Of a stretch of DNA of 64,000 nucleotides, positions 7,965-15,910 are shown one piece after another. Where the stretch lies: positions 1-64,000 of the forward strand of contig NZ_JAATEM010000005.1 of NCBI RefSeq assembly GCF_012034205.1, given 5' to 3'. The number at the start of each line of letters is the position of its first letter. Position 1 is the first letter of the stretch. Source of the DNA: Streptomyces composti (lineage in GTDB: Bacteria; Actinomycetota; Actinomycetes; Streptomycetales; Streptomycetaceae). The notes under the pieces were generated by a model. It was not told the origin of the DNA and did not search any database. It was given only the letters and a program-made list of their open reading frames with translations. A program made the position numbers and the translations under genes.

Positions 7965-8840
7965 ATGCCGCATTCCTGGATGCCCCAGGCGGTCAAGACG
8001 GATGTCGGGGACCACGCGCCGTGCGACTCCCGGATCCCCGCGAAGGCGATCGCCCACATCACGGCGGACCGGCGCGCCACGGTCGAGGCGCCCCGCGACC
8101 TGGTCCCCTTCGCCAACCTCAAGTCCTTCTTCACGGGCAGCGGGATCGGCAGCGCCCCGCACATCCTGTGGGACCCGTTCACGGGGTCGTTCGCCCAGTT
8201 CTTCCCTGCGACCTCCCGCAGCAAGGCGCTGGCCGACGCGCCGGGCGGGGTGCGGACGAACCGGGCCGGCAAGGTCGTCATCCAGATCGAGGCGCTGTTC
8301 TTCCCCCACTGCCGTGTCGACGGCACGGTGTTCGCGAGGCTCGTGGACACTCCCTGCAAGGGGTGGGGCGAGCTCAATGCGTGGGTCAGGTCCTGGGGTG
8401 TGCCCGATGTGTGGCCCATGGGCCGTCCGACCGCCCTGTCCCGCGATACGTCTCCGGCCGGCGTGTGGACTTCCCGGGGCGGGTGGTACGCCCACGCCCA
8501 CGTCCCGGAGAACGACCATGTCGACCCCGGTTCCTGGCCGCAGTTCGTCGCACCCGACGCAGAAGTGCCGCAACCGGTACCCGGTGAGGGGCGGTTCGTC
8601 CCCTTCCCCGGCCCATCCCTCTTCGTGACCGGCCGCAGGTCACCGGTGATCGCGGCGATGCATCACCGGCTCGTCGCCGAGGACTGTGACCGCTACACGT
8701 CCGGTGCCGGCACCGACGTGTGGGGTCCGGGCGATGTGCGGTCCTACGCCGCCTGGCAGCAGAAGCTGGGCTTCACGGGCAGCGCCGCCGACGGTGTGCC
8801 CGGCCGGGTCAGCTGGGACCGGCTGCGCGTGCCCGCCTGA
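7965..8840 (+). CDS. Amidase-like protein with C-terminal peptidoglycan-binding domain
   Basis: 291 aa with a good GGGAGGAG site. The N-terminal 200 residues resemble a type-2 amidase fold: ILWDPFTGSFAQFFPATSRSKAL, TNRAGKVVIQIEALFF, and the conserved AHAHVPENDHVDPGSW, whose histidines could bind zinc. The C-terminal 60 residues match the actinobacterial peptidoglycan-binding repeat (DVWGPGDVRSYAAWQQKLG...DGVPGRVSWDRLRVP). No signal peptide is visible, so export would need another route or a phage-like lysis mechanism. It is probably a cell-wall hydrolase (N-acetylmuramoyl-L-alanine amidase type). Catalytic competence is inferred, not proven, because the first zinc histidine is not clear by eye. 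Confidence 0.78.
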   Translation: MPHSWMPQAVKTDVGDHAPCDSRIPAKAIAHITADRRATVEAPRDLVPFANLKSFFTGSGIGSAPHILWDPFTGSFAQFFPATSRSKALADAPGGVRTNRAGKVVIQIEALFFPHCRVDGTVFARLVDTPCKGWGELNAWVRSWGVPDVWPMGRPTALSRDTSPAGVWTSRGGWYAHAHVPENDHVDPGSWPQFVAPDAEVPQPVPGEGRFVPFPGPSLFVTGRRSPVIAAMHHRLVAEDCDRYTSGAGTDVWGPGDVRSYAAWQQKLGFTGSAADGVPGRVSWDRLRVPA

Positions 8841-8928
8841 CCGCCGGGCGCACCCGGGGGGTGAAGTGCGTGATCGTGGGCAGAGGGTGGGGGTGATCTT
8901 CACCGGGTGGTGTCAGGAGGGGGATGCC

Positions 8929-9738
8929 GTGACCGCGTCCGAGTTCCGTGAGGTGCCTGACGGGCGGCGGCGCAGGTTCGATCTTCGGTCGACCGCGCTG
9001 TTCTTCGTGCTGCTCGCTGTGGTGGTGAGCGTGGCGGGGTTCGCGGCTCGCCTGGCGGCGGAGGCGGTGGAGCGGCGTCCGGTGTGGGTGTTCGTGCTGG
9101 TGGCGGTGGGGCTCGCCGGGGTGACGGGGGCGGGGCGGAAGGTGCGGGTGGCCAGGGCGGCCCGGCGGGCCGCCGCGGCACTCGACGAGGCGGCGAGGGA
9201 GGCGGCCCGCGAGCTGGAGGACCCCGCGATCCCGGCTCGGCGGACGGTGGTGGAGGCCGGTGCGGGTCGGTTCGTCGGAGACGTTCCGCACGAGGCAGCG
9301 GACCACGGGGATCTGACGCCCGATGAGTTCGAGCAGGCGGTGGCCGGTCTGTGTGAACGGGACGGGTGTTCCGGTGTCGAGGTGGTGGGCGGGGCCGGGG
9401 ATCTGGGGGCGGATGTGGTGGCCGTGCTGCCCGGCGGGCGGCGGATGGTGGTCCAGTGCAAGCGGTACGGGGACTCCCATCGGGTCGGATCGCAGGATCT
9501 GCAGCGGTTCGGCGGGACGTGTTTCACGGTGCACGAGGCGGATGTCGCCGTGCTGGTCACCACGAGCGAGTTCACCGCGCCGGCGTTGGAGTACGCGGAG
9601 CAGTGCGGGATCGTGTGCGTGGACCGCGAGTCGCTGTGGGCCTGGGCGGAGGGCAGCGGACCGTGTCCCTGGGAGGGGGCGACGGAGGTTCCGGGGACGG
9701 GGTGCGGTGAGGTGCGGGCTGCCGGTCCGGGTCCGTGA
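8929..9738 (+). CDS. Membrane-anchored Mrr-type restriction endonuclease-like protein
   Basis: 269 aa. GTG at 8929 follows an AGGAGGGGG site by 5 nt. Two adjacent hydrophobic helices (about residues 21-40 and 50-66: STALFFVLLAVVVSVAGF, VWVFVLVAVGLAGVTG) anchor the protein. A helical, Ala/Arg/Glu-rich stretch follows. The C-terminal domain is a PD-(D/E)XK fold of the Mrr type: GDLGADVVAVLPGGRRMVVQCKRY, giving D...Q-x-K, then VGSQDLQRFGGTCF and AVLVTTSEFTAPALEYAEQ. Mrr-type enzymes cut modified or foreign DNA. A membrane-tethered copy could act on incoming DNA, but that is inference. No methyltransferase partner is nearby. Confidence 0.85.
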   Translation: MTASEFREVPDGRRRRFDLRSTALFFVLLAVVVSVAGFAARLAAEAVERRPVWVFVLVAVGLAGVTGAGRKVRVARAARRAAAALDEAAREAARELEDPAIPARRTVVEAGAGRFVGDVPHEAADHGDLTPDEFEQAVAGLCERDGCSGVEVVGGAGDLGADVVAVLPGGRRMVVQCKRYGDSHRVGSQDLQRFGGTCFTVHEADVAVLVTTSEFTAPALEYAEQCGIVCVDRESLWAWAEGSGPCPWEGATEVPGTGCGEVRAAGPGP

Positions 9739-9958
9739 CGGGAGAAGGCCGCTGCCACGGAGGCCGAGTCCGTGCCGTGGATGCTGATTCCCGTGCCGTG
9801 GGGCCCGGTTCCGGAGGCGCGGATGCCGATCGCGGTGCCCGCAGGTGCCTTTTCCGGCCATCGGTGAAATGGGTCCGCGCGTGGCTTCCGGGTCCTGGGG
9901 GTTGTCCGTATCCTCCTGCGGCGGACGGGTCGGTCACCTGTGGTAAGAGGGGGCGTGG

Positions 9959-11752
9959 ATGGGCGGTTCGGGTACCTCACGGCGCACGTTCATGGCGGGG
10001 ACGGCGGCGGCCGGCGGCGTGGCCGCGCTGGGCACCGGCGGTCCCGCACGGGCCGCGGGCCGGGCTCGCGCGGGCCGCTCCCCCGCGGCGGGCGCCGCCG
10101 GGTCGGTCGCCGTGCTGGGCGGTGGGGTGGCCGGGCTGACCGCGGCGCACGAGCTCGCCGAGCGCGGCTTCCGTGTCACCGTGTACGAGCGGCGGGCGCT
10201 CGGCGGCAAGGCGCGCAGCATGGGGGTGCCGGGCAGCGCCCGTGGCGGGCGGCGCGAGTTACCCGCGGAGCACGGCTTCCGCTTCATCCCCGGCATCTAT
10301 CACAACCTGCCCGACACCATGCGGCGCATCCCGTTCCCGGGCAATCCAAACGGGGTGTGGGACAACCTGGTGGCCCCCTCCGAGATGTCCTTCGCCCGCA
10401 CCGGCCGGGAGGATCTGCGGCTGCCGCTCCCCTGGCCCGGGCACCGGCCGCCCGACCTCGGCCTCGACGACGTCCGCCGGGCGCTGACCGCCGTGCTGGA
10501 GACGATGCGCGGGATCCCCCCGCACGAGGCGGCGTACTTCGTGAACCGGGTGCTGGTCTTCATGACCAGTTGCGACGAGCGGCGCAACGACACCTGGGAG
10601 GCCACGCCCTGGTGGGACTTCATCCGGGCGGCCCGGATGAGCCGTGACTATCAGCGGCTGCTGGCGATCGGGGTCACCCGCAACATCGTCGCCACCAAGG
10701 CCGAGGAGGCCAGTACCCGCACGGTGGCGAGTCTGCTCGAGGCGTTCCTGTTCAACGGGATGGGGCGCGGCGCGGACGGCCCGCTCGACCGCATTCTGAA
10801 CGCGCCGACGAACGAGGCGTGGATCGATCCGTGGGTGGCCCATCTGACGTCGCTGGACGTGGCGTTCGAGGTCGGGTGGACAGTGCGGGAGGTGGTGTAC
10901 GAGAGGGGAAGGGTCGCCGGGGTGCGGGTCACCGACCCGGGCGGGCGGACGCAGACGGTGACCGCCGACCACTATGTGTGTGCGATGCCGGTCGAGCACG
11001 CGCGCCGTACCTGGGGACCGGCGCTGCGGTCGGCCGATCCGCAGCTGGCGCGGTGCGACCGGCTGAAGACGGACTGGATGACCGGCATCCAGTTCTATCT
11101 GACGGAGTCGGCTCCGCTGCTGGACGGGCATCTCAACTGCGTGGACTCCCCCTGGGCCCTGACGGCCATTCAGCAGGCCCGGCACTGGGACGGGCGTGAC
11201 TTCCCCGCCGACTACGGCGACGGCAGCGTGGTGGACTGTCTCTCGGTGGACATCTCGGAGTGGGACAAGCCCGGGATCCTCTACGGCAGGACGGCGAAGC
11301 AGTGCACCCGGGCCGAGGTCGCCAAGGAGGTGTGGGAGCAGCTGAAGGCGGCGCTGAACGACACGGGCAGGACGGTGCTGCGGGACGGTGCGCTGCACTC
11401 GTGGTTCCTGGACCCCGGCGTCGACGGCATCGGGACTCCGCATCCGGTGAACGAGGACGAGCTGCTGATCCACCCGGTGGGAACCTTCCACAACCGGCCG
11501 ACGGCGGCGACGAGGATCCCGAACTTCTTCCTGGCGGGCGACTACGTCTCCGTGGACATCGATCTGGCGACCATGGAGGGTGCCAACGCGTCCGCGCGTG
11601 CCGCGGTGAACGCGCTGCTGGACCGGGTGGGTTCGCCTGCGACGCGCTGCACGATCACACCACTGTACCGGGCCCCGGAGTTCGAGATGCTCAAGCGTCA
11701 CGACCGGACCCGCTACCGCTGGGGTCTGCCGAACGCGCTGGACCTGGGCTAG
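9959..11752 (+). CDS. Tat-exported FAD-dependent oxidoreductase (phytoene desaturase / HpnE-like)
   Basis: 597 aa. The N-terminus has a twin-arginine signal (SRRTFMAGTAAAGGVAALG, cleavage near residue 33). The mature protein starts with the FAD-binding Rossmann motif VAVLGGGVAGLTAAHELAERG and a second glycine-rich GGKARS motif. It ends with NFFLAGDYVSVDIDLATMEGANASARAAVNALL, the conserved C-terminal FAD contact of the amine oxidase / phytoene desaturase superfamily. The EHGFRFIPGIYHNLPDTMRRIPF segment is typical of hydroxysqualene dehydroxylase-like members. Export of a folded, FAD-loaded enzyme is the purpose of Tat. Substrate is unknown; a lipid or terpenoid is plausible. AGAGGGGG lies upstream of the ATG. 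Confidence 0.85.
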   Translation: MGGSGTSRRTFMAGTAAAGGVAALGTGGPARAAGRARAGRSPAAGAAGSVAVLGGGVAGLTAAHELAERGFRVTVYERRALGGKARSMGVPGSARGGRRELPAEHGFRFIPGIYHNLPDTMRRIPFPGNPNGVWDNLVAPSEMSFARTGREDLRLPLPWPGHRPPDLGLDDVRRALTAVLETMRGIPPHEAAYFVNRVLVFMTSCDERRNDTWEATPWWDFIRAARMSRDYQRLLAIGVTRNIVATKAEEASTRTVASLLEAFLFNGMGRGADGPLDRILNAPTNEAWIDPWVAHLTSLDVAFEVGWTVREVVYERGRVAGVRVTDPGGRTQTVTADHYVCAMPVEHARRTWGPALRSADPQLARCDRLKTDWMTGIQFYLTESAPLLDGHLNCVDSPWALTAIQQARHWDGRDFPADYGDGSVVDCLSVDISEWDKPGILYGRTAKQCTRAEVAKEVWEQLKAALNDTGRTVLRDGALHSWFLDPGVDGIGTPHPVNEDELLIHPVGTFHNRPTAATRIPNFFLAGDYVSVDIDLATMEGANASARAAVNALLDRVGSPATRCTITPLYRAPEFEMLKRHDRTRYRWGLPNALDLG

Positions 11753-11919
11753 GAAGGCGTGTGCACGGGCCCGTCTCCGCCCCGTGCCGCAGCACCGCCC
11801 GCTCCGCGGCGTCCGGGCGGGCCCCTCCCCCACGGACATGCGAGCCCGGTGCCCCAGGACTAGCGTGGAGGGTGGACCGGTGCGGCAGCCATCGGCTCAG
11901 GCGGGGAGGGTGACGCCCC

Positions 11920-13332
11920 ATGCCGGACGACAAGGGGACCGTTCTGACACCTGCCGACGAGCGGGCCATGGCGGACGAGCTCCGTGCCCGCTTGAACGGC
12001 GAAGTGATCGACCGGGCGCATCCCGCGTACGACGGAGCGCGGGCCGTGTGGAACGGGCTGATCGATCGACGCCCCGCGGTCATCGCCCGGTGCTCCGGCA
12101 CGGCGGACGTGGTGGAGACGGTGCGGATCGCGCAGAAGTACCGTCCCGTGGTCAGCATCCGCGGGGGCGGGCACCAGGTGGCGGGCAGCGCGGTGTGCGA
12201 CGACGGTCTCGTGATCGATCTGTCGGGCATGAAGGGGGTGCACGTGGATCCCGCCGCGCGGATCGCGCGGGCCCAGGGCGGGGTGACCTGGGGGGAGCTG
12301 GACCGTGAGACCCAGCTGCACGCGCTGGCCACGCCGGGCGGGGAGATCTCGGCGACGGGCATCGCCGGGCTGACCCTGGGCGGCGGCTTCGGCTTCGTGA
12401 TGCGGACGCTCGGGCTGAGCTGCGACGGGATGAGGTCGATCACGGTCGTCACCGCCGACGGTACGGTGCGGGTGGCGAGCAGGGACGAGGAGCCCGAGCT
12501 GTTCTGGGCGGCACGCGGCGGCGGCCGGGGCATCGGCGTGGTCACCTCTTTCGACTACGGCCTGCAGCCGCTGGGGCCGGAGGTGGACTGCGCACTGGTG
12601 ATCCATCCGTTCGACCGCGCCGAGGCGGTGCTGCGGGCCTGGCGGGACGCGACGGAGTCGGCGCCGGACACGGTCACGCCGGAGCTGCTGCTGTGGACCG
12701 TCCCGGCCGACCCCGAGGTGCCGCCGGAGCTGCACGACGTGAACTGCGTGATGGTCAGCGCGGTCTACGGGGGCCCGGCGGGGGCGGAGGCGAAGGCGGC
12801 GCTGGCGCCGCAGCGCGACTTCGGTCCCGCGCTGCTCGACCTGAGCGGATCGCTGTCGTACGTCGAGCTGCAGAGCGCCAACACCTGGCGGTTCCCGGAC
12901 GGCGACCGGTACTTCATGAAGTCGCACTTCATGGACGAGCTGAACGACGAGGCGATCTCGGTCCTGGTGGACTGGTACTCGCGGCGGCCGACTCCGGACT
13001 GTCTGATCGTGGTGCGGACCCTGGGCGGTGCCGTGGCGCGGGTCGGCCCGGACGACAGCGCGTTCGCGCACCGGTCGGCCCGGTTCAATGTGAGCATCGA
13101 CGCGGGCTGGCAGAACCCGGCGCTGGACGACGAGGCGATCGGGTGGGCCCGGTCGGCGTGGGACGCCGTCAAGCCGTTCTCCAGCGGTTCGTATGTCAAC
13201 TTCGCCGGGCTCGGGGAGGACGCCGGCGAGCTGAGGAGCGCGGTGTACGGCTCGCACGAGGAGCGGCTGGAGCGGATCCGTGCCGCCTACGACCCGGAAG
13301 GGCTCTTCGCGCCGGCCGCACGCCGGCCCTGA
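11920..13332 (+). CDS. FAD-linked oxidase of the BBE / PCMH family
   Basis: 470 aa. The FAD-binding PCMH domain spans about residues 50-225. RGGGHQVAGSAVCDDGLVIDLS carries the His that typically forms an 8-alpha-histidyl-FAD bond, followed by GGVTWGELDRETQLHALATPGGEISATGIAGLTLGGGFGF. The Cys that makes the second covalent FAD bond in bicovalent members is absent from the usual site, so single attachment is expected. The BBE-type C-terminus is recognisable (RIRAAYDPEGLF) but lacks the usual FRxNQNI tail. Such enzymes oxidise alcohols, sugars or natural-product intermediates; the substrate is not predictable. GGGGAGGG precedes the ATG by 8 nt. It lies 166 bp after the other flavoenzyme and is convergent with a SARP gene. 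Confidence 0.9.
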   Translation: MPDDKGTVLTPADERAMADELRARLNGEVIDRAHPAYDGARAVWNGLIDRRPAVIARCSGTADVVETVRIAQKYRPVVSIRGGGHQVAGSAVCDDGLVIDLSGMKGVHVDPAARIARAQGGVTWGELDRETQLHALATPGGEISATGIAGLTLGGGFGFVMRTLGLSCDGMRSITVVTADGTVRVASRDEEPELFWAARGGGRGIGVVTSFDYGLQPLGPEVDCALVIHPFDRAEAVLRAWRDATESAPDTVTPELLLWTVPADPEVPPELHDVNCVMVSAVYGGPAGAEAKAALAPQRDFGPALLDLSGSLSYVELQSANTWRFPDGDRYFMKSHFMDELNDEAISVLVDWYSRRPTPDCLIVVRTLGGAVARVGPDDSAFAHRSARFNVSIDAGWQNPALDDEAIGWARSAWDAVKPFSSGSYVNFAGLGEDAGELRSAVYGSHEERLERIRAAYDPEGLFAPAARRP

Positions 13333-13356
13333 CCGCCAAGGCCCGGGAAGGGACGG

Positions 13357-14112
13357 TCACCAGGGGCGCCCCGGCCGGGCGTCGCCGCCCGACGGGGTGC
13401 CGCGCAGACGGGGGCGCACGGGCAGCATGCGGGTCAGCTGCGGGGACGGCTCCACGCCCAGTTCCTCCTGCAGGAGCTTGCGGAACGCGTCGTAGTGGCG
13501 CACGGCCTCGCCGATGTTGCCCTCCGCGAGGTGCGCCGCGATGACGGCCCGGTGGGCGCTCTCGCGCAGGGGCTCGGCGCGCACGCTCGCCCAGGCGGCC
13601 TCCATCGCCAGCGCCCGCTTCCCCTCTCGTGTCAGGGCCTCGGCCAGTGCGTCGAGGGCGTGCAGGCGCAGCTGCCGCAGGCGTTCGCGTTCCACCAGGA
13701 CCCAGTCCTCGTCCCACCCCGGCAGCAGGTCCTCCCCCGTGAGCAGGCCGAGCGGCGGCTCCCCGTGGGAGGGCGAGCCGCCGCCGCTCTCGGCCATGCC
13801 GAGTGCGGTGTGGGCGAGATCGTGGACGTCCACACGCAGGCCCGGGGTGATCAGCAGGGTGTCGCCGCGGCTTCCGATCAGGGGCGGCTCCTCGCGTGGC
13901 AGCTTCCACAGGGTGGTCCGCAGGCTGCCCCTGGCGTGCTCCTCGGTGACCTCGGGCCACAGCGTCCCGGCGACGACCGTACGGCACACTCGTCGCCGCA
14001 GCGCCAGGAAGGCCAGCACCCGCTGACCGTTGCGGCACAATTCGACGGTGCCGGTTGGGAGTTCGAGCCGGAACTGGCCGAGCAGCCACAACCGGGGATG
14101 ATCAGACACCAC
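13357..14112 (-). CDS. SARP-family (BTAD) transcriptional activator
   Basis: 251 aa. Residues 1-95 form a winged-helix domain (LWLLGQFRLELPTGTVELCRNGQRVLAFLAL, GTLWPEVTEEHARGSLRTTLWKL), and residues 100-235 a BTAD domain with helical TPR-like repeats ending AVRHYDAFRKLLQEELGVEPSPQL. This is the minimal SARP architecture, lacking the NB-ARC and sensor parts of AfsR. Two consecutive GTG codons (14112 and 14109) can start it. The gene is divergent from the large unknown operon beginning at 14471. Three heptamer repeats with 11-bp period lie immediately upstream of that operon's -10 element, so this SARP is the natural candidate activator. Confidence 0.9.
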   Translation of the reverse strand: MVSDHPRLWLLGQFRLELPTGTVELCRNGQRVLAFLALRRRVCRTVVAGTLWPEVTEEHARGSLRTTLWKLPREEPPLIGSRGDTLLITPGLRVDVHDLAHTALGMAESGGGSPSHGEPPLGLLTGEDLLPGWDEDWVLVERERLRQLRLHALDALAEALTREGKRALAMEAAWASVRAEPLRESAHRAVIAAHLAEGNIGEAVRHYDAFRKLLQEELGVEPSPQLTRMLPVRPRLRGTPSGGDARPGRPW

Positions 14113-14329
14113 CCTTGATCGCCTCGCTCACCGACCCTCGCGCGAGCACGCTGTGGGCTGCCGGCCTCACCGACGGCGCGTCACTGCTCGTGCTGTCCCT
14201 CGACTCCGCAGGCGTGCCGCGTTCTTTCGAGGAGGCTGTCGTCATCAGTCTCAGCCCGCCGTACGGGCTGTGCAACTCCTCCGGGCGCAGGCAGGGCTGC
14301 CTGCCTCGGCCGGACGGCGGGAGGGCCGG

Positions 14330-14371
14330 TGACGAGGGGGTGACGCCGCGCTGACGGCAGGACCGTAGGTT
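14330..14371 (+). promoter_or_regulatory. SARP-type promoter: three TGACGNN repeats at 11-bp spacing plus -10
   Basis: TGACGAG (14330), TGACGCC (14341) and TGACGGC (14352) repeat with an exact 11-bp period. The last ends 7 bp before a -10-like TAGGTT (14366-14371). SARPs such as ActII-ORF4 and DnrI bind heptameric direct repeats of this spacing with the 3' copy about 8 bp from the -10. An in-frame GTG at 14378 sits where a leaderless transcript would start; the ribosome-site-bearing ATG at 14471 is the alternative. The rest of the 358-bp intergenic stretch (14113-14470) shows no other gene. Confidence 0.65.
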
Positions 14372-14470
14372 CGGACTGTGGCGGAGACAGGGGGCGCCGT
14401 CACGGCCACGGAGACGGCCGCGGCGGTCGCCCCCACCCGCACTTCGGTCCCGAACCACGGGGAGGCCCGC

Positions 14471-15166
14471 ATGTCCTGGCGAGTCGCCAACAGCCTGGAG
14501 ACGCTGCGGCGTCAGCTCGACACCCGCTTCCCCGCGCGCAGCAGGTCCGCTGACGGAAGCATCGGTGACGCAACCCATCAGCGGCGCGGGAGCGCCAGTG
14601 ACCACAACCCCTGGTTCGGGCCCGGCATCGTCACCGCCCGCGACTTCACCCACGATCCGGCGCACGGTCTCGACATCGGGCTGGTGGCCGGGCAGCTCCT
14701 CGACAGCCGCGATCCGCGGATCAAGTACGTCATCGCCAACCGCCGGATCGGGACCAACCGGAGCTGGCGGTGGGAGCCGTACGGCGGCCCGAACCCGCAC
14801 GAGGCGCACTTCCATCTGTCGGTGGTGGCGGATGCGCGCTGCGACGAGGCGCACGACTGGGTGCTGCCCGTGCTGGGTGAGACGCCGGACGGGGGCGGTG
14901 GCGGCGCTGCCGAGAAGGGGACGTCGTTCGTCACCTGGGGCACGCGGGTCAACGTGCGGGCGGAGCCCCGGCTCGACGCCGCGGTCGTCGCGGTGCTGGC
15001 CGGGCCGACGCGGGTCACGGTGCAGTGCCAGAGCCGGGGCGACACGGTCAGCACGGCGGGCCATGTCAACGACGCCTGGAGCTTCGTGCCGGAACTGGGC
15101 GGTTACGTCTCCAACATCTTCATCGATCATCCGGCGGCGTGGTTGCCGGGCGTGGGTGAGTGCTGA
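14471..15166 (+). CDS. M15-type peptidase-like protein with SH3-like domain; first gene of the SARP-linked operon
   Basis: 231 aa from ATG 14471 (GGGAGG upstream); a GTG at 14378 would add 31 low-complexity residues. The N-terminal 130 residues resemble M15-type D-Ala-D-Ala peptidases / endolysins: HQRRGSASDHNPWF, ARDFTHDP, GLDIG, and a C-terminal EAHFHLSV that supplies the last zinc ligand. After a Gly/Ala linker, residues 155-225 look like a bacterial SH3 domain (WGTRVNVRAEPRLDAAVVAVLAG...WSFVPELGGYVSNIFI) for wall binding. No signal peptide is evident, so it may be released with the other products of the operon rather than by Sec. It precedes an M23 peptidase by 41 bp. Confidence 0.82.
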   Translation: MSWRVANSLETLRRQLDTRFPARSRSADGSIGDATHQRRGSASDHNPWFGPGIVTARDFTHDPAHGLDIGLVAGQLLDSRDPRIKYVIANRRIGTNRSWRWEPYGGPNPHEAHFHLSVVADARCDEAHDWVLPVLGETPDGGGGGAAEKGTSFVTWGTRVNVRAEPRLDAAVVAVLAGPTRVTVQCQSRGDTVSTAGHVNDAWSFVPELGGYVSNIFIDHPAAWLPGVGEC

Positions 15167-15207
15167 CGGATCCCCACCGGCCTGCCGGCGGACACCAGGA
15201 GCTCATC

Positions 15208-15903
15208 ATGGTCGCTTTGTCCAACGTCCGGTTCGGAGCGAAGAACGAGGACGTCCGCACCGTACAGAAGGCGCTGATCGCGCGGGGCCGGAAGATCCCC
15301 GAGGGGGCCACCGGATTCTTCGGTGAGCAGACCAGGGCCGCCTACCGGGCCGAGCAGCTCGCCCAGGGATTCAAGGGCAAGGACGCCGACGGCATCCCCG
15401 GCTGCGTCTCGCTCACCACCCTCGGCCGCCACGCCGGCTTCGGTGTGAACTGCAAGGGTGCCGCGGCGTCCGGCGCCGGGCGGGGCGGCAGCGGCGGCAA
15501 GGGGCACGTGGCCACGCCCGTGCCCGGCAGCAGGATCACCCGCCAGTTCTACTCCCCCGGTCCGTATGCGTGGAAGCCGGACGGGAGGGGCAGGCACACC
15601 GGGGTGGACTTCGGCGCTCCCAGCGGCGCCCCGGTCCTCGCCGTGCGCAGCGGAGCGATCGCCTGGTCCAACGGCAAGGGCGGGGCGTACGGCCAGTGGA
15701 TCGGGCTGCGCGCCGACAACGGGCACGTCTACACCTACTGCCACCTGTCCCAGCGCGAGGTGAGGACGGGTCAGAAGGTCAAGGCCGGGCAGCGCATCGG
15801 CAAGGTCGGCAGCACGGGCAACTCCACGGGGCCGCATCTGCACCTCGAGATGTCGAAGGGCTCCTCGTGGGCGTACGGCAACGTGGCGAAGCCGGTCTGG
15901 TGA
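15208..15903 (+). CDS. Peptidoglycan-binding M23 (LytM) endopeptidase
   Basis: 231 aa. Residues 1-80 carry a peptidoglycan-binding fold (VRFGAKNEDVRTVQKALIARG...GFFGEQTRAAYRAEQLAQGF...DADGIPGCVSLTTL). After a Gly-rich linker comes a LytM domain with all zinc ligands: HTGVDFGAPSGAPVLAV (HxxxD) and the HLHLEM motif, plus YCHLSQREV. M23 enzymes cut peptide cross-bridges in peptidoglycan. Again no signal peptide is seen. CAGGAG lies 6 nt before the ATG. The following gene starts 7 nt after the stop, so the wall hydrolases and the large unknown proteins are in one transcription unit. Confidence 0.9.
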   Translation: MVALSNVRFGAKNEDVRTVQKALIARGRKIPEGATGFFGEQTRAAYRAEQLAQGFKGKDADGIPGCVSLTTLGRHAGFGVNCKGAAASGAGRGGSGGKGHVATPVPGSRITRQFYSPGPYAWKPDGRGRHTGVDFGAPSGAPVLAVRSGAIAWSNGKGGAYGQWIGLRADNGHVYTYCHLSQREVRTGQKVKAGQRIGKVGSTGNSTGPHLHLEMSKGSSWAYGNVAKPVW

Positions 15904-15910
15904 GCGCGCC

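Noticed and set aside
14378..14470. GTG 14378 as the definite start of the M15-like gene
   Set aside because: The added 31 residues are low-complexity and a good ribosome site precedes ATG 14471. It is kept as an alternative because of the -10 geometry.
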